Of a stretch of DNA of 64,000 nt, positions 1 to 12,330 are shown one piece after another (the stretch's first letter is position 1; each line of letters opens with the position of its first letter). A model generated the notes under the pieces. That model was not told the origin of the DNA and ran no database searches. It saw only the letters and a list, made by a program, of their open reading frames with translations. Made by a program: the position numbers and the translations under genes. The DNA lies in assembly GCF_020921035.1 (NCBI RefSeq), contig NC_063152.1, positions 34,144,494 through 34,208,493 on the forward strand. The letters are read 5' to 3'. The DNA is from Rhodamnia argentea. Taxonomy: Eukaryota > Streptophyta > Magnoliopsida > Myrtales > Myrtaceae.

Positions 1-275
1 TGGAGAAAATCGTTATTCTTGGCTCGGACAACTCATGTTGGTGGATTTTACCAGTTGCCATCCATCACATAAAGGGGTCCTCCAATATTTACCCAAAATG
101 TGAAGTAGAGCGGCCTTTTGGATAGATTTCAGCGTTAACTTATCTGGTTGAATTGCTTCTTGAACAGACTTGAGCATCAAATTCTCTCATGTTTTCGAGT
201 CCACATCCGTGAACTTAACGCCCAACTTATGAAGCACTTTCATTGCTTCCTCCATTTTATGATGCTCCGAGACTT
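1..275 (-). pseudogene. Coding-like fragment with in-frame stops, family not recognised
   Basis: Read on the minus strand, this stretch translates for about 90 residues with a protein-like composition (for example MEEAMKVLHKLGVKF and QPDKLTLKSIQKAALLHILG). It is interrupted by a TGA near 190 and ended by a TAA near position 14. The TGA sits where a Trp would read through. It lies in what should be an intron of the RopGEF gene on the other strand, so it is most likely a decayed insertion such as a transposon or retrocopy fragment. I do not recognise the family and assign no function. Confidence 0.35.
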
Positions 276-320
276 CTTGTGAAAACAACCAGAGAATAAA
301 TTATACTTGGCTAATTTCAG

Positions 321-3215
321 AGATAATGACCTACAATGGCCTCGAGAGTTGCATACTCAACAGTCACTCCTGTGAAAGCGAGAGCCGAACAAGCAGGGGA
401 GATGGATGTCCAACTGACTCTTTGGATGAAGATGATTCAAGTTTTTCTTCCAGTAAAGATGGTTTTGGATCGTTCTCCTCAAAATGGTTATCAATGAAAA
501 GGGACGATCAAGAAGTGGATGAATGGGCAGTCCCTGACCGTCCCCAGCACTTTCGTGTGAAGGAAAAGCCAGCTTATGCTATCCAGTTTTCCGATGTGGA
601 GACAATGAAGGAAAAGTTTGCAAAGCTGTTACTGGGAGAAGATGTTACTGGAGGTCGCAATGGCCATAGCACAGCTCTTGCCTTGTCCAATGCAATCACA
701 AATCTGGCAGGTGTGAAAGATTCCGCTCCTTGACCTTACCTTGTTTCCTCTTTGCGCATGAGGTTTTACTTCTATAGAGCTACTCCTGGAAGGAACCCAG
801 TTTACCAAACAATAGAATTTTACTGAACCACAAGTTTATTTCCTGAAAAGCATTGCAAATTTGCAATTGGTCAAGGAACTTATGGAAGTAAGAATCAAAA
901 GAAAACTTTCCAATCGTATAGTAAATTAAATGAATGAGTTAACTTATGAATTTTTGCATCATTTTATAAAATATTTTTCAGCATCATATATGTAACAGAA
1001 ATTAAACTTGCAGCATCGATTTTTGGGGAGCTGTGGAAGCTGGAACCACTGTTGGAAGAAAGGAAGAGCAAATGGCGGAGAGAAATGGATTGGTTGGTGT
1101 CCCCTACTAACTATATGGTTGAGTTGGTCCCAGCCAAGCAAAATGGTGCCAATGGCCACACTTTGGAGGTACTTCTGCACTCCTCTTGGTTTAAGAGTGC
1201 AATACATGTTATGCAGTAATCTGAGGTCAAGTTTCCTCATAATGGAGCAGATAATGACCCCCAAAGCCCGTGCAGACATCCATGTCAATCTTCCAGCACT
1301 TCAAAAGTTGGACTCTATGCTTATTGTAGGTGATTTCATTGCTCACATCACAATTTGCTGAGCTTTTGTTCGTGACATCTCCTTCTGACTTATTAAATCT
1401 CATTTCTTCAGGAAACACTTGATTCCATGGTAAATACTGAGTTCTGGTATGTAGAAGGAGGTAGTCGAGCAGAAGGAAGGAACAAAAGTGAAAGGCAAAG
1501 CAAGAGATGGTGGCTTCCATCACCCCAGGTTCCAAGTACTGGTATTTCTGATAATGGAAGGAAGAAACTGATTTGTCAGGGGAGACTGGTGCATCAAGTG
1601 CTCAAGGCTGCAAAAGCCATCAACGAGAATGTTCTGTTTGAGATGCCAGTGTCGACCATCATCAGGGATGCACTTCCTAAGGTAAAACAAGTCATCTGTA
1701 CATCAAATTTTCTCAATTATGTATAACTTTGCGGATCTTTTCCAACGAACTTACATGTTCATTTATGTGTTTCTAGTTAACGTCATATTAATAGCAAAGG
1801 GACCTATCTCATGGAACATTATCAGGATCCATGATACGGTTTACTAGCTTAAATTTATGAACTTATGGGGCCGAAAGAGTGACTTAAACTACAATATCTA
1901 GGGCGTGCGGAAGGGGCGATAGACAATTCATCTTTGGGCTTTGATATGTGGGGATAATTGGCCATATAAACAGACTCAATCTTGTGTTTATCCATAATTA
2001 CCTGCATCGCAATTGAATTAAGTCCAGTTCAGTTTTCTACTTTGCTTTGAATTTTTAATTTCTATACTTGCAATCCTTCAACAGTCTGGAAAGGCTAGCC
2101 TGGGGGATGATCTATACAAGGTGTTATCAGCGGAGACAACCTCAACTGAGGACATCTTTAGATCCCTGAGTTTGAAATCAGAGCATGATGCTCTTGAGTG
2201 CATTAATAGATTGGAAGCTGCTGCACTCGCATGGAAAGAGAAGATTGCGGAACAAGTGAATGGCAAATCACCAACCAGAACATCATGGTCATTCATCAAG
2301 GACCCAATATCCGAGCTGGATAAGATCGAGTGGTCATTGGATCGGGCGGAGTCTTTGATTCAGGTTCTCAAGACTAAATATCCAAACCTTCCCAACACAT
2401 TCCTGGAAGTCACCAAAATTCAATATGGCAAGGTGAGTTTGAACTTTTGGCATTTGAACTTTCCTTATTCGACCATTCGTGTGCCGGCGTGCTTGTATAC
2501 ATACATGGAGACACACTTCCATTTCATCAACTGGGATATTCACCAAGCCAGAAAAAAGTTTGTTTCTGGTGCGTGTTGCCTCCTGTAGCTGTACTGGGGA
2601 AATGGGAATCATTGCCTTGCTATATTCATCTATTTTTTGCCGTACTCCTGCCAGTATAATAGACCTTGAATGACTGAGCATATCTAACCAACATAGTTTA
2701 CTTCTAACATATGTCAAATGCACTTGATAATATGCATACTTGAGGGAATCAATTGTTAGATGAGACCTCAGGATGTTGCACCATAGGGGGAAAGAAGCTG
2801 ATACCTGCTTTATTTTTCGAACATTTAGGATGTCGGGCACTCGATATTGGAAGCATATTCTCGCGCTCTGAGAAACGTAGCTTTCAGCATTCTGTCCAGA
2901 ATACAAGACATACTGCAAGAGGATTCCCTGAGCAACCCCAACTCGCCGGCCGTCTCTCCCTGCTTCTCGGGGCTGAACTTTGCTGGCGTTCCCGACAGTC
3001 CAGTAATCAGCCATCGGGTGAGGCACTCGCTGATCAATCAGATGAATACGGCTGAGGCACGACACAGCGACTCGTCCGCGGTCGGCACCTCCGACTTGGA
3101 GGCTTCGTTCAGTGAACGCAAGACGAGCTCCTTCACGGGGACGCCCGGTAGGAACCGTGTATGGTGCATCAGGAGAGAGGCTTGTAGCACCGTATCTCCA
3201 ATGAGCTCCCCTTGA
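321..3215 (+). CDS. ROPGEF14: RopGEF (PRONE domain), ROPGEF14-like; 5' end outside window
   Basis: Guanine-nucleotide exchange factor that activates plant ROP/RAC small GTPases at the plasma membrane, in polar growth and receptor-kinase signalling. Exons by GT/AG and phase: 321-710, 1014-1168, 1251-1325, 1412-1681, 2085-2432, 2829-3215; every junction keeps frame. From the Met at 326 this gives 539 residues. The PRONE domain runs from about residue 90 ([13 protein letters not shown]) to about 455, with [10 protein letters not shown] at 213-222 and the catalytic WW loop (KRWWLPSPQ) at 236-244. The serine-rich N-terminus ([16 protein letters not shown]) resembles ROPGEF14 as I remember it. An acceptor-like site (CTAATTTCAG) just before 321 suggests a short upstream exon with a basic, Cys-rich N-terminus. 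The C-tail after PRONE is variable and Ser-rich, ending SPMSSP. The PRONE assignment is firm; the 14 subtype is from memory. Confidence 0.9.
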
Positions 3216-3815
3216 CTGGCAACTGGCGGTTGGTTTTGTAAATCATAGTAATGTAAGATTTGTGGGAAATCGATTAATTTTGTTCTGCCCCTATCAATTG
3301 TCGAATTGGTCCTAATGGTGAAATTGCAGATGGTCACGCTCATTAGGGAGTTGTCGAGTCAGTAACGTATCAGCCAATTATACTAAATGGGAAGTCTCTG
3401 AGAGGATGCTCCAAACACTTGAGTTTTCGCTAGTTAGAGCTTCTTCAAGCCCGCGGCCATGGCCACTCGAGGTTTTGCATTGATGTTTGGATTTGCCATG
3501 TCGACTGTCACCGAACCGACTAGGGATGAACTATGACGCTTTTCAAAAAGTACAGGGACGATTTTGATGGAAAAGAAGAAGAAAGTAGATCAATAATTGT
3601 AATTTTTGGACTAAAGTATATACAGAGACCACTCGAGGTTTTGCGTTGTTGTGTATGACTGTTTCGGTCTCCTTGCGTACAATTCAACTGCATTTGTTGG
3701 GCATGTTTTGAATTGCTCCCTACAGATTATAACAAGACTCCAAAGTCCAACTTTATTTATCAACAGGCAGAATCATACTTTCTCCCTCTCTTAACATTAT
3801 CAACCTCGTCCTAGT
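3216..3815. other. RopGEF 3' flank with patchwork duplicated sequence
   Basis: No gene seen. The first part is probably RopGEF 3'UTR. About 3499-3625 is a diverged copy of 4441-4590 (shared ACTAGGGA, GAACTA, GACGCTTTT, AAAAAGTAC blocks). About 3645-3716 is a near-identical copy of 6976-7045 in ALKBH8 intron 1 (shared CTTGCGTACAATTCAACTGC). See the findings. Confidence 0.6.
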
Positions 3816-4229
3816 CTAAGCCACGCCCATGACAAAAGATGGAGTTGGCGAGGCAGCCGGAGCTCCCCCTGCCGCCGCGTCGCAATACCCGCGCAGTATA
3901 TTCCCTTCCTCGGCCGTAAAGCCGAGCGAAGTGAGCATCGCGGGCCAGCAGTTGCGGGTGATGACGTCGATGGCCCCACAGCACCCCGGCCCCAAGCTGG
4001 TCTCCCCGTTGAGGAAGAAGAGGATGATCTCGTTGGTGCACGACTTGAGCTCCACCAGGGCGCTCCAGCACTCGACCAGCCCACCACTGGCTTCGACGGC
4101 CTCAAGCCGCGCCGCCAAGTCGAGGCCCGGCTCGTAGCGGCCGACGGGCGCTTTCACTTCGCCAGCTGCGGCTCTGTCGGCCGCTGTGTTGGCGAGGGCG
4201 AGCAAGAGGAGCAAGCATTTCAAGGCCAT
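3816..4229 (-). CDS. EC1: Egg-cell-secreted protein, EC1-like
   Basis: Small secreted cysteine-rich protein of the prolamin-like (DUF1278) family. Arabidopsis EC1 proteins are stored in egg-cell vesicles and released on sperm arrival to trigger gamete fusion competence. Single exon, 137 residues. Residues 1-22 form a signal peptide (MALKCLLLLLALANTAADRA). The six family cysteines are at 54, 64, 83, 84, 94 and 116, in the pattern ECW-x-SC-x-GCC-x-NCW-x-YC. Two EC1 signature blocks are visible: EIILFFLNGETSLGPGCCGA at 67-86 and SLGFTAEEGNILRGYC at 101-116. Length is usual for the family, and the single-exon structure is typical. A TATA box lies upstream. Flanked by a duplicated ~125-bp segment on both sides. 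The family call is strong; expression in egg cells is inferred from the family. Confidence 0.92.
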   Translation of the reverse strand: MALKCLLLLLALANTAADRAAAGEVKAPVGRYEPGLDLAARLEAVEASGGLVECWSALVELKSCTNEIILFFLNGETSLGPGCCGAIDVITRNCWPAMLTSLGFTAEEGNILRGYCDAAAGGAPAASPTPSFVMGVA

Positions 4230-4313
4230 GATTGAAGCTAGGATAGGGTCTTACAAACTAAGGAAGGCTTAAGGCCACGAAAGAGGATGGAGAACTAGTG
4301 AAATCACGGCTTC

Positions 4314-4322
4314 ATTTATAAG
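4314..4322 (-). promoter_or_regulatory. Putative TATA box of the EC1-like gene
   Basis: On the minus strand the sequence reads CTTATAAATG, about 85 bases upstream of the EC1 ATG at 4229, a normal plant TATA-to-ATG distance for a short 5'UTR. Confidence 0.5.
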
Positions 4323-5218
4323 GATGATGGGAGGGGAACGAAAGGACTAGCATCGATTGCATGAATAAATATGATTTAATGTTGTAATAATAAGTCGATT
4401 TAGAAGAATTTAATGATTGTAATAATAAGTCGATCCAATGTCATGTCTGCTGTCGCTGGACTAACTAGGGACGAACTACGACGCTTTTTGAAAAAGTACG
4501 AGAACGATTTTTGTTTTTTAAAAAAAAAAGAAAAGAAAAGAAAAGAAGGCAGACCCACAATTTTAATTTTCTTACTGAAGAATAGAGACGCGGTGGCATT
4601 TCTCCACAATAAACACAAAAAATTCAGCCGCCGATTTTATCAAAGGTATATTGGTCATGCATTTTTCATGCCAGCTCAAATTTTTAGTATTTGTTATTAG
4701 ACACGAGTTCGATTAAATGCAAATTTTCGGCTCGAGTTTGATTGATAATAATACCGAGACTTTGATCGCGAATCGCTTTAGTCATAGATGAACTTTGTCT
4801 GGAGTTTAGGCTTCTCTTTAATATTTTTGCTTTTATTTATTTTTATGCGATTTCAGCGATATCTCCATTAATTCTTTCTTAAATGAGTTAAATCGTAAGA
4901 GTTCGACCTAGATGAACTTTTTCTTGAGTTTAGACTTATTTTGAATGCTCTCTCTTGCAGCAAATTTCTGAGGGGCTCTCTCCCTCACCGCTCATCTTCT
5001 TCCTTTTCCTTTTGTTTTCTTTTTTTCTCGTATCCTCGACTTCCTCTTGCAATTTTTGTTAGCTGATTTCAGACAATCCCATCGACTTCTTTCTCGTGAA
5101 GAGTTCCATCCGATGAGCTCGGAAGGTACCAGCATGAGCGTTTTGGAAGTATCAATTATTCCATATCTGTTTGCTCGCTTTAGCTTTGGTGTTTGCTCTA
5201 TATAGTCGAGTGTAGCTC
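4323..5218. other. Intergenic, partly repetitive
   Basis: Positions 4441-4590 match 3499-3625 with divergence. A block at 4816-4930 (TTATTTTTATGCGATTTCAG followed by AAATCGTAAGAGTTC) recurs diverged at 6195-6260 (TTATTTTTATGCAATTTCAG then AAATCATAAGAGTTC), so the same dispersed repeat brackets the hAT element. No coding region supported. Confidence 0.5.
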
Positions 5219-5226
5219 CTCTTTAC

Positions 5227-5843
5227 TAGAGGTGCGCAAATCGGACCGACCGGACCGGGACCGCCTGGACTGCACCGAGACCGGTGGTCCGGTTCTCGGT
5301 TCTAAGGAGGGGCGGTCTGGTTCTCGGTTTCTAAAATTGGAACCGGTGGCCGGGCGGTCCTGTTCCCGGTTCCAGGGACATAGGACCGGACCGGACCGGT
5401 CAAATTTTTTTTTTAAAAAAGTAACTCTAATCATTTGCAAGAGGAATGTGCAGTCTTGAGCCTTCCTCGGAAAATTAATGAGTTGTTGAGCTGCTTTACC
5501 AGATGTAACAGCAGCCACCTTTGCAGGACCAGCAAAGAGGAGATAACTACGATCGGCATCCTCTTTCTAATGATCCTACAGAAGTAACCTGTGCAACATC
5601 AATGCAGGACCACCGTACTTGAACAAATAAGGAGAAATTTGTGAAGTCTAAAATTCGCAGAAATTTGTCATGTCTGGTCCTTAGAACCGCTCGGGAACCG
5701 GACCGGACCGATGGTTCGGTCCGGTTCCCGGTCCCCGGGGTGGCTGGTCCGGTCCCCGGTTCCAAAAAATGGGAATCGGGACCACCGGTCGGGTTCCCGG
5801 TTCTTGAGGGGAACCGGGCCGGATCGGGAACCGATCACTCCTA
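5227..5843. mobile_element. Non-autonomous hAT-type element (copy 1)
   Basis: A 617-bp element bounded by a perfect 8-bp direct duplication, CTCTTTAC, at 5219-5226 and 5844-5851. The ends are imperfect inverted repeats starting TAGAGGTGCGC and, in reverse complement, TAGGAGTGATCGG. The sub-terminal regions are rich in ACCGGACCGG-type and CCGGTTCC-type motifs in opposite orientations. No transposase is present. The 8-bp duplication and TAG..CTA ends are typical of hAT elements. The inside shares a poly-T/AAAAAGTAACT core with the copy at 20258-21001. Confidence 0.75.
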
Positions 5844-5851
5844 CTCTTTAC

Positions 5852-6480
5852 TACTTCTACAGTCGATTTATCCGAAAGTAATTTTGTGATTAGCAAGTAT
5901 TTTTTTTTTGCGGGTCCTTTTTTTCGATCTAGAGTTAGATTTAGATTTGAGTGCTCTTCTCTTTCGATTTAGAAATAGATTTGAAATTTACAAGGCGTTT
6001 TTTGTACTCTTTTAACCTGTTTGTGTTGTTATTATCTCTATTCGGTGATGATGTTGGGGACGCTAGACTTAGGTGCCTACAGCCTTTTGACAAATTTGTA
6101 AATGGAGAAGGTTTATCTTTAAACAATATACCTCTTTCGAGTGAAATGAAAATATTGCTTCGGACAATAAAAAAAAAAGACTTATTTTGAATATTTTTTC
6201 TTTTACTTATTTTTATGCAATTTCAGATTAAATGTTTCTAAAATCATAAGAGTTCTGACTAGGCTTGGAATCCTGCTCGGTTCAGTATTGAACGGTTCGA
6301 TTTCGGCAATCAAACCGGATAAAATGATTAAGAAGTAAGAAGTAAGAACTAGAAGTCTAGAAGCCGGTGTTGACCGGCTTGGTTTTCGGTTTAATATGAT
6401 GAACCGGTTTTTGCTTATTTTCATTTTAATTAGTAGAACGTTATGTCGCAGATCATTCACAGCTTCCTCCCCCTCCAAAA
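5852..6480. other. Intergenic upstream of ALKBH8-like gene
   Basis: AT-rich. Contains the dispersed block at 6195-6260 and, at about 6268-6420, a degenerate stretch with CGGTTC/GAACCG motifs resembling the hAT family but without clear ends or target duplication. No gene supported. Confidence 0.4.
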
Positions 6481-6487
6481 AAAAAAA

Positions 6488-6510
6488 AGAAGAAGAAGAA
6501 GAAGAAGAAG
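6488..6510 (+). repeat. (GAA)n microsatellite in the ALKBH8 5' leader
   Basis: Seven or so GAA units directly before the ATG at 6516, preceded by an A-run. Purine-rich triplet tracts are common in plant 5'UTRs. Confidence 0.85.
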
Positions 6511-6515
6511 CTGAC

Positions 6516-9500
6516 ATGGGTTTGCCGAGATTTGGGCGTCCGAAGGGCGGCGGCGGCGGCCAACCGAGCCCTAATCTCTACGTCGCCAACTGTGGACCGG
6601 CCGTCGGGATTTCGTACGACGAAATCAGGTCGGTTTTCGGCGGGTTCGGACAGGTGAAAGGAGTGTACGCCGCCGACGAGAGCGGAGCCCGCGTCGTCGT
6701 TTGTTTCGACGGCGAGGTTTCCGCTCGAGCCGCTTTGGAAGCGCTGAATGGCCGGCCTTGTTCGGACCTCGGAGGCCGCTCTCTGCACGTTCGTTATTCC
6801 GTCGAGCGACCGGTTTGCCAGGTTTGTCTCTTGCAATCCCGTCGATCCAGGCGTAGTGCAAGCCCGACTCTTCTGACGTCTTAAAGTAATTTCACCTATG
6901 CATGGTCAAAGAGATTGGTTAGCTTATTGTGTTCGACTTTTTCGGTCAATTTATGTACAATTCGGTTTAGCTTGTTGTGTCCGACTGTTTCGGTCAGCTT
7001 GCGTACAATTCAACTGCATTTGCTGGGCATGTTTTGAATTGCTTAAGCATTTCTAGAGAGAATTGATTGGCCTTACGGTATGATGCTGAGAGCTTATCTT
7101 GGTGTGAGAACCTGTGCTTTAACTATGCTTATGTAGTTTGAGATTTGGTTCAAGCATCTGCGAATTTATGGTTATTGAACCCGAATTCAGTAGCATGGAA
7201 CAATTTTGTTTTTAGGGTGATATGCTTTTGCAAGTTATTTGTCTTCTATGTTATTGACGCATGGCCTGCTATTTAGGCCAAAATGAATGATTCCCTTCCG
7301 GTGCATACATATGCTTCAGAGCTGAAAATTCCTGGCCTTTACTTGTTGCATGACTTTATCAGTCTGGGAGAAGAGAAGGTTAGTTGAGTTTCTATTATGG
7401 CAATATATAATCATGCTCTTTCTGTTCCTCAATTTTCAGGCTTTTGGCATCTTGCTGGCTTATTTATTGCATACACGCTTCAATGTAACCAAATTACTGG
7501 TGACTTTCCTAGGAATTACTTGGGGCAGTCGATGACAGGCCTTGGAACAGTCTTGTAAAAAGAAGAGTTCAGCATTATGGCTATGAATTTCGATATGACG
7601 TAAGTATGCTTTGCACTATCTAATGTACTCATATATTTCTCTTAATTTGTAAGACGACTATGTTGCTCATTTCTTGAACTCCCAAGTCTTTTGTAGTGAA
7701 ACATATTTAGTACTTGTTGAATGCAAACAGAGGGCATCCATCTTATCCATGTAGTAAAAGTTGTTTTGTAGTCAAGTTGCAGGATTCTGTATTGAAGATG
7801 TTCCTTTCAGAATTGTGAGGAATTTGCATCTCGGAAATTGGGATTGTATGCATATCCATGGCTATTTAATCTCAGGTTGTCTTCACTGCAATGGGTACGA
7901 TTTGTCCATTTGGCTGTGCAAGGGATTGACCGCCAAAATCAGCAATACGTGTTTTTTTTTTTGGGGGGGGAGGGGGAGGGTTGGGGATCATTTGTAGCGA
8001 CTTTTTGACATTCTGTGGTTTTGTGATTAGTATTTTGGTTTTTCTTGAGCTTCCTTAGTGAGGTCACTATGATAAATGCATGATATGGAGTCCAACAAGG
8101 TACCCTCTATGTGACCCAAAAATGATGAAAACTGAAAAGCAAAAGCTATTATTGCGGGATAAATGTGAAAGGGACTATATTTTCTATTGCTATGTGCATA
8201 GACATGGTGTCTAGTCCTTGCCAATGATGGATGATTGCATCGATAATTTAATTGCTTTTATTTTTTTTTCAGATAATGATGGTATTCAGTTATACAGCTT
8301 GTTTATGATTTCTTCTCTAATTTGTGCAGACGAGAAATGTCGATGCAAATAGGCATTTGGGTGAACTTCCCTCATTTGTTTCTTTTATACTTGAAAGGAT
8401 CTCATCCTTTCCAGGCCTTCCATGTGCTACAAATGCAAGTTTGGATCAACTGACGGTAATGATTTTCAATACTCTGTAGTACGCAATCATTATCTTTTAT
8501 CGGATGGCAAAGATTATCCCTCATTTTTTTTTTTTTTTGAGTTAGATAAAATTTTAATTTTCAGCTGCATTCAAATGGGATCGCCTCTATGCTTTCTTGT
8601 TCCTACTTTTCTTCCTTTTTCTCCGAATGAAGGTTGTTTACCAGAATATGTGAAACTGGAGGTTGATTGTCGTGACACAGGTCAATGAGTACCCAGTTGG
8701 AGTGGGATTGTCCCCACACATAGACACCCATTCAGCATTTGAGGATCTTATTTTCAGCCTTTCATTAGCAGGTCCTTGCATTATGGAGTTCAGGAGATAC
8801 TTAGAGGGTGGCTGGCTTCACAAAGATGTCTCTGGCTCAGATGGGAATGTGGATAGTCTGGAGAACACAAAATTCTTAAGGAAAGCCATTTGTCTTCCCC
8901 CTCGGTCAATGCTATTATTGTCTGCAGAGGCACGTTATGCTTGGCATCATTACATTCCGCACCATAAGGTATATGATTTGATGTTTACCTTTTTATTGAG
9001 GTTACACTTGAAAGTTAGATTTCCAAGGTTCAAGTTTATCGTATTAATCTAAGAATACAGCGATAACATGTAGAAGTTGATTAGCTCACATAAATTCAGA
9101 GCTGACCAGCTGAAAAATTAGCTGGTAATTCCTAGTTTCTTTCTATAGCACCGGAGCTTCTCTTATATAGAGTAGTTATCTACTGGAATTAAATACCGAG
9201 CAAACACCAATGCGTTGCGATATTCAGCAACCCAGCTCGTTGCCTTTAAGACTTGAAATTTAATAGTATGATCCAAACTGGCTTAAACATATTCCGTGCC
9301 TTAAGTTTAGTCACCATTGGGCCATCTCCATTTTCTTTATGGTATGTCTTCCAGTTTGTGGGTCCAGAAAAATGCTGAATGAATTTTGGAAACTTGCGAA
9401 TTTTCTTTCCGTGGGACATTGATCTTTCACTATTATACATTTGGAGATTTCAATGGTAATAGAAGAGAGCGACGTTTAGAAACAACAATAAAGTTTAGAG

Positions 9501-10034
9501 TATCTGCAATTTCTATATATGGCGTGGGCATTTATAGACAAGGTGAATAGAGTATCCGTATGTCCCAGTAATGCATGAGAGCATGTCCGTGCTAATAGAT
9601 ATTGATCTTGTGGTTTTGCAGATTGACATAGTAATGGACAAGGTTATCAAAAGAAGTTCAAGAAGGGTGTCTTTCACATTTCGTAAGGTGTGTAATCTTG
9701 CTATTGATTGGGCTCTGCTGACCTTTAGAAGTCAATCTGAATTCTTTTTCGCTCCTCATGCACTTGAATTGTAGATCAGTGGGCTTGCTGTGTGACCCCT
9801 GGAACTTCTTCCCTGCCAGGCAGTTTCTGTTTGTTACTACTATGTTCTTGAGCTAAAACTACTTTGAGATTTGACTATAGTAACACATCATCATTCAATA
9901 GCATAATTCATTAAATTGTAATGTCATCAATGCTTGATTCATTGACAAGCAGTATTGACATCTTGCAGGTTAGAACAGGTCCTTGTAGATGTGAATTTCC
10001 CTCATATTGTGATTCTCAAAGTAAACATGCTTAA
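6516..10034 (+). CDS. ALKBH8: ALKBH8-like tRNA (wobble uridine) hydroxylase: RRM + AlkB
   Basis: Fe(II)/2-oxoglutarate dioxygenase. In plants the ALKBH8 homologue hydroxylates mcm5U at the tRNA wobble position, after methylation by a separate TRM9-type protein. Exons 6516-6821, 7277-7378, 7513-7599, 8330-8455, 8681-8968, 9622-9687, 9969-10034; all are in phase and give 346 residues. An RRM lies at about 17-97 (PNLYVANCGP near its start, GRSLHVRYSVERP at its end). The AlkB fold follows: RPWNSL, QHYGYEF, NEYPVGVGLSPHIDTHS with iron ligands H220 and D222, distal H297 in AWHHYIPHH, and 2-oxoglutarate arginines in RRVSFTFRKVR (R318, R324). C331, C333 and C339 near the C-terminus match the zinc-binding cysteines of ALKBH8. 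No methyltransferase domain is fused, unlike animal ALKBH8. The (GAA)n tract precedes the chosen start. Confidence 0.92.
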
Positions 10035-11116
10035 TGGAAATATTGTGATCTAAGTCACGGTTGATGGACAATGGGTTGCTCTAATGTGTCATTGAGCCTA
10101 AGGACAAGTCCTGTGGGAGATGTTTAATGGGGAAGAAGCATGTCTCCAGTTTGAAGAAAGTCTTGACTTACCATTTTCAGATTGCGATAATTCTAGAGCA
10201 GTCTATTCATTCCGGAGTAGATGTTGAAAATTAAGAAAGTAACCGACCGAATCAGAAGTCGCATTTTTGGGCTTTTGTATGCTGGATTCGGGCTGCTGAG
10301 ACTGGGTTCATGTGATTGAGGAGCAATGTTCTGGAGAGAGGAACAGAGAATTAGCTGAGAAAACACACTGGAATTGATTCTCAATGTTCCAATCCCATGC
10401 CAAAGCTGTAATTTGGTTAATGTGGTAAGTTGAAAGGTTATATTCAGTTGTCTATATTTGACATGCAACCCTTGTCTTAGATTTTTGTCGACTGTGGATC
10501 ATGTCATGTTTGCTTTGGCCCTTGAAATGGAAAATTTTTTAGGTCACATGCCAAGTATTCAGGTGATGAGATAAAAGATTCGCTCATTTATTGGCAGATC
10601 TTAAAAAGTAAATAGTTGTCCTTTAATTGTCTTGCCAAATCGCTCCCACATTGAGAGGTCAAAATATGACATTTTTGGATGTCCAGATTTGACCCAAAAT
10701 AGATCATGCAACATGTGCAAAAGCTACTTACCAGTGTGAGGTTTATGTTGGACATTGACATGCTGATATCTTTTAGCTGTACTAACTTGCTGAACAAATT
10801 CTACCTTATCCAAAACTCACTTTCACCTCACAATCTCTATTCTTTGTACCTCCCAAATTCAATCTCTTTGCACATTGTGTATCTAAACCCTTCCAACTCT
10901 GCCATACCCTTCAAAGTCTGCCTTTATTCATTACTATCAATACTCTGAATACATTAAGGAATTACACGGAATGACCAGCACCCTGTTTTGGTACCGTCAC
11001 CACTGTGCTAATGCAATACTGAAATAGAATCATGCATCCCCTTCACTGTTCAAGCTCATTTGCCAATACCAATTGAAACTTTAAGAATAGATAAGAGGAC
11101 TTTTAACAGAGGAAAG
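10035..11116. other. Intergenic between convergent genes
   Basis: Lies between the ALKBH8 stop and the pectin acetylesterase stop, which converge. It should hold both 3'UTRs. Short open frames on both strands show no recognisable domain. No repeat or RNA gene seen. Confidence 0.5.
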
Positions 11117-12290
11117 CTATACTTCAGGGTGTCCATTGGGATCGAAAATCCGGTTGTGGCAAGTGGGGTTGCAGGGATAAGCGCAATCGATCTTTTGGAA
11201 CGGACTACGGTCGTAATACCAGTCTCCAACTGCCTTTGCGATCGACTACAAAATAAAAAATGAAAGAGAAGTGAGCAAACTTCAATACATGTTAATTTTT
11301 CAGCGACGATATCATGAAAAATAGCTGAAGAAGCGGTCATTACTGTCTTCGCCAGTGCTGGAGAGTCGTTCCTCAGCCATGTCTCTTGCATCTCGGATTG
11401 GCAGTGAGCATAGCAAGAATCAATGAACATTCCTCTCGATGGAGATTTTCCAACACCGTTCAGTGCGCTTAAGAACTGCAGCCTGAAATCTGAATACAAA
11501 AATACCAACCAAGTAAATTTTCCAGCTTGAAGCTTCCACATGATTGTTTCGTCATGGCTAAAAGCTCAACAATTTCTTCACCTTGCATGATTTCGAGTTG
11601 ATTCGGCGAGCACTTATTGATATCGAGCTTGCAGCTATGCCAGGTTCCATGAGGATCGGCCACTCCAGGCGCCAAAATATTCTTAATCTGAAAGCAGCAA
11701 TAATGCACGAGAGATCAGTGCCTTAATACAACAACACTCATGCCTAATACGATTTTGGGAAACAGAGGAGCTGAAACAGAGTTAAGTCAGAAGCCAAAAC
11801 TAAAGAGCGAGTAATCATAGTCTGTTCTGACTGATCTGAAGCTTATTTTGTACATCTTCAAAAAAGTTCAAGAAACAATCTCGAAATTGCTTCGAAAGTG
11901 ACAAACAACTCAAATTGTTTTATCGGCGAGGCATTATTTTCAATGTCGAGTTCGTCAAGTACTGACCTGCCACGAATCATAGGCGGCATTAATAAGGAAG
12001 AACGGGGTCTGAATTTGCTGAGCCACATTTTGAGGGAAGAAGCACTGCAATAATGTTTAGCAACATTGGTTTGCCATTTGGACACAATTAGAAGCAAAAG
12101 ATGCAGAAATTAACGGCAGGATTAATGTCACCAACCAATCCCGGTCTCAGTTTGGATGTACAGGAAGTTGGTAGATTCTTGGCTGATCCCTGAACCATGT
12201 GACAGAGATTAACAAAGACATGCGTATTTCTGACACTTACATACACATAAAAATATATGGCGAGAGAGCAAGGGAGCAGCGGATGCACGC

Positions 12291-12330
<40 letters not shown>

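Noticed and set aside
2334..3065. Minus-strand open frame of 243 codons opposite the RopGEF
   Set aside because: Antisense shadow across an intron and two well-supported PRONE exons.
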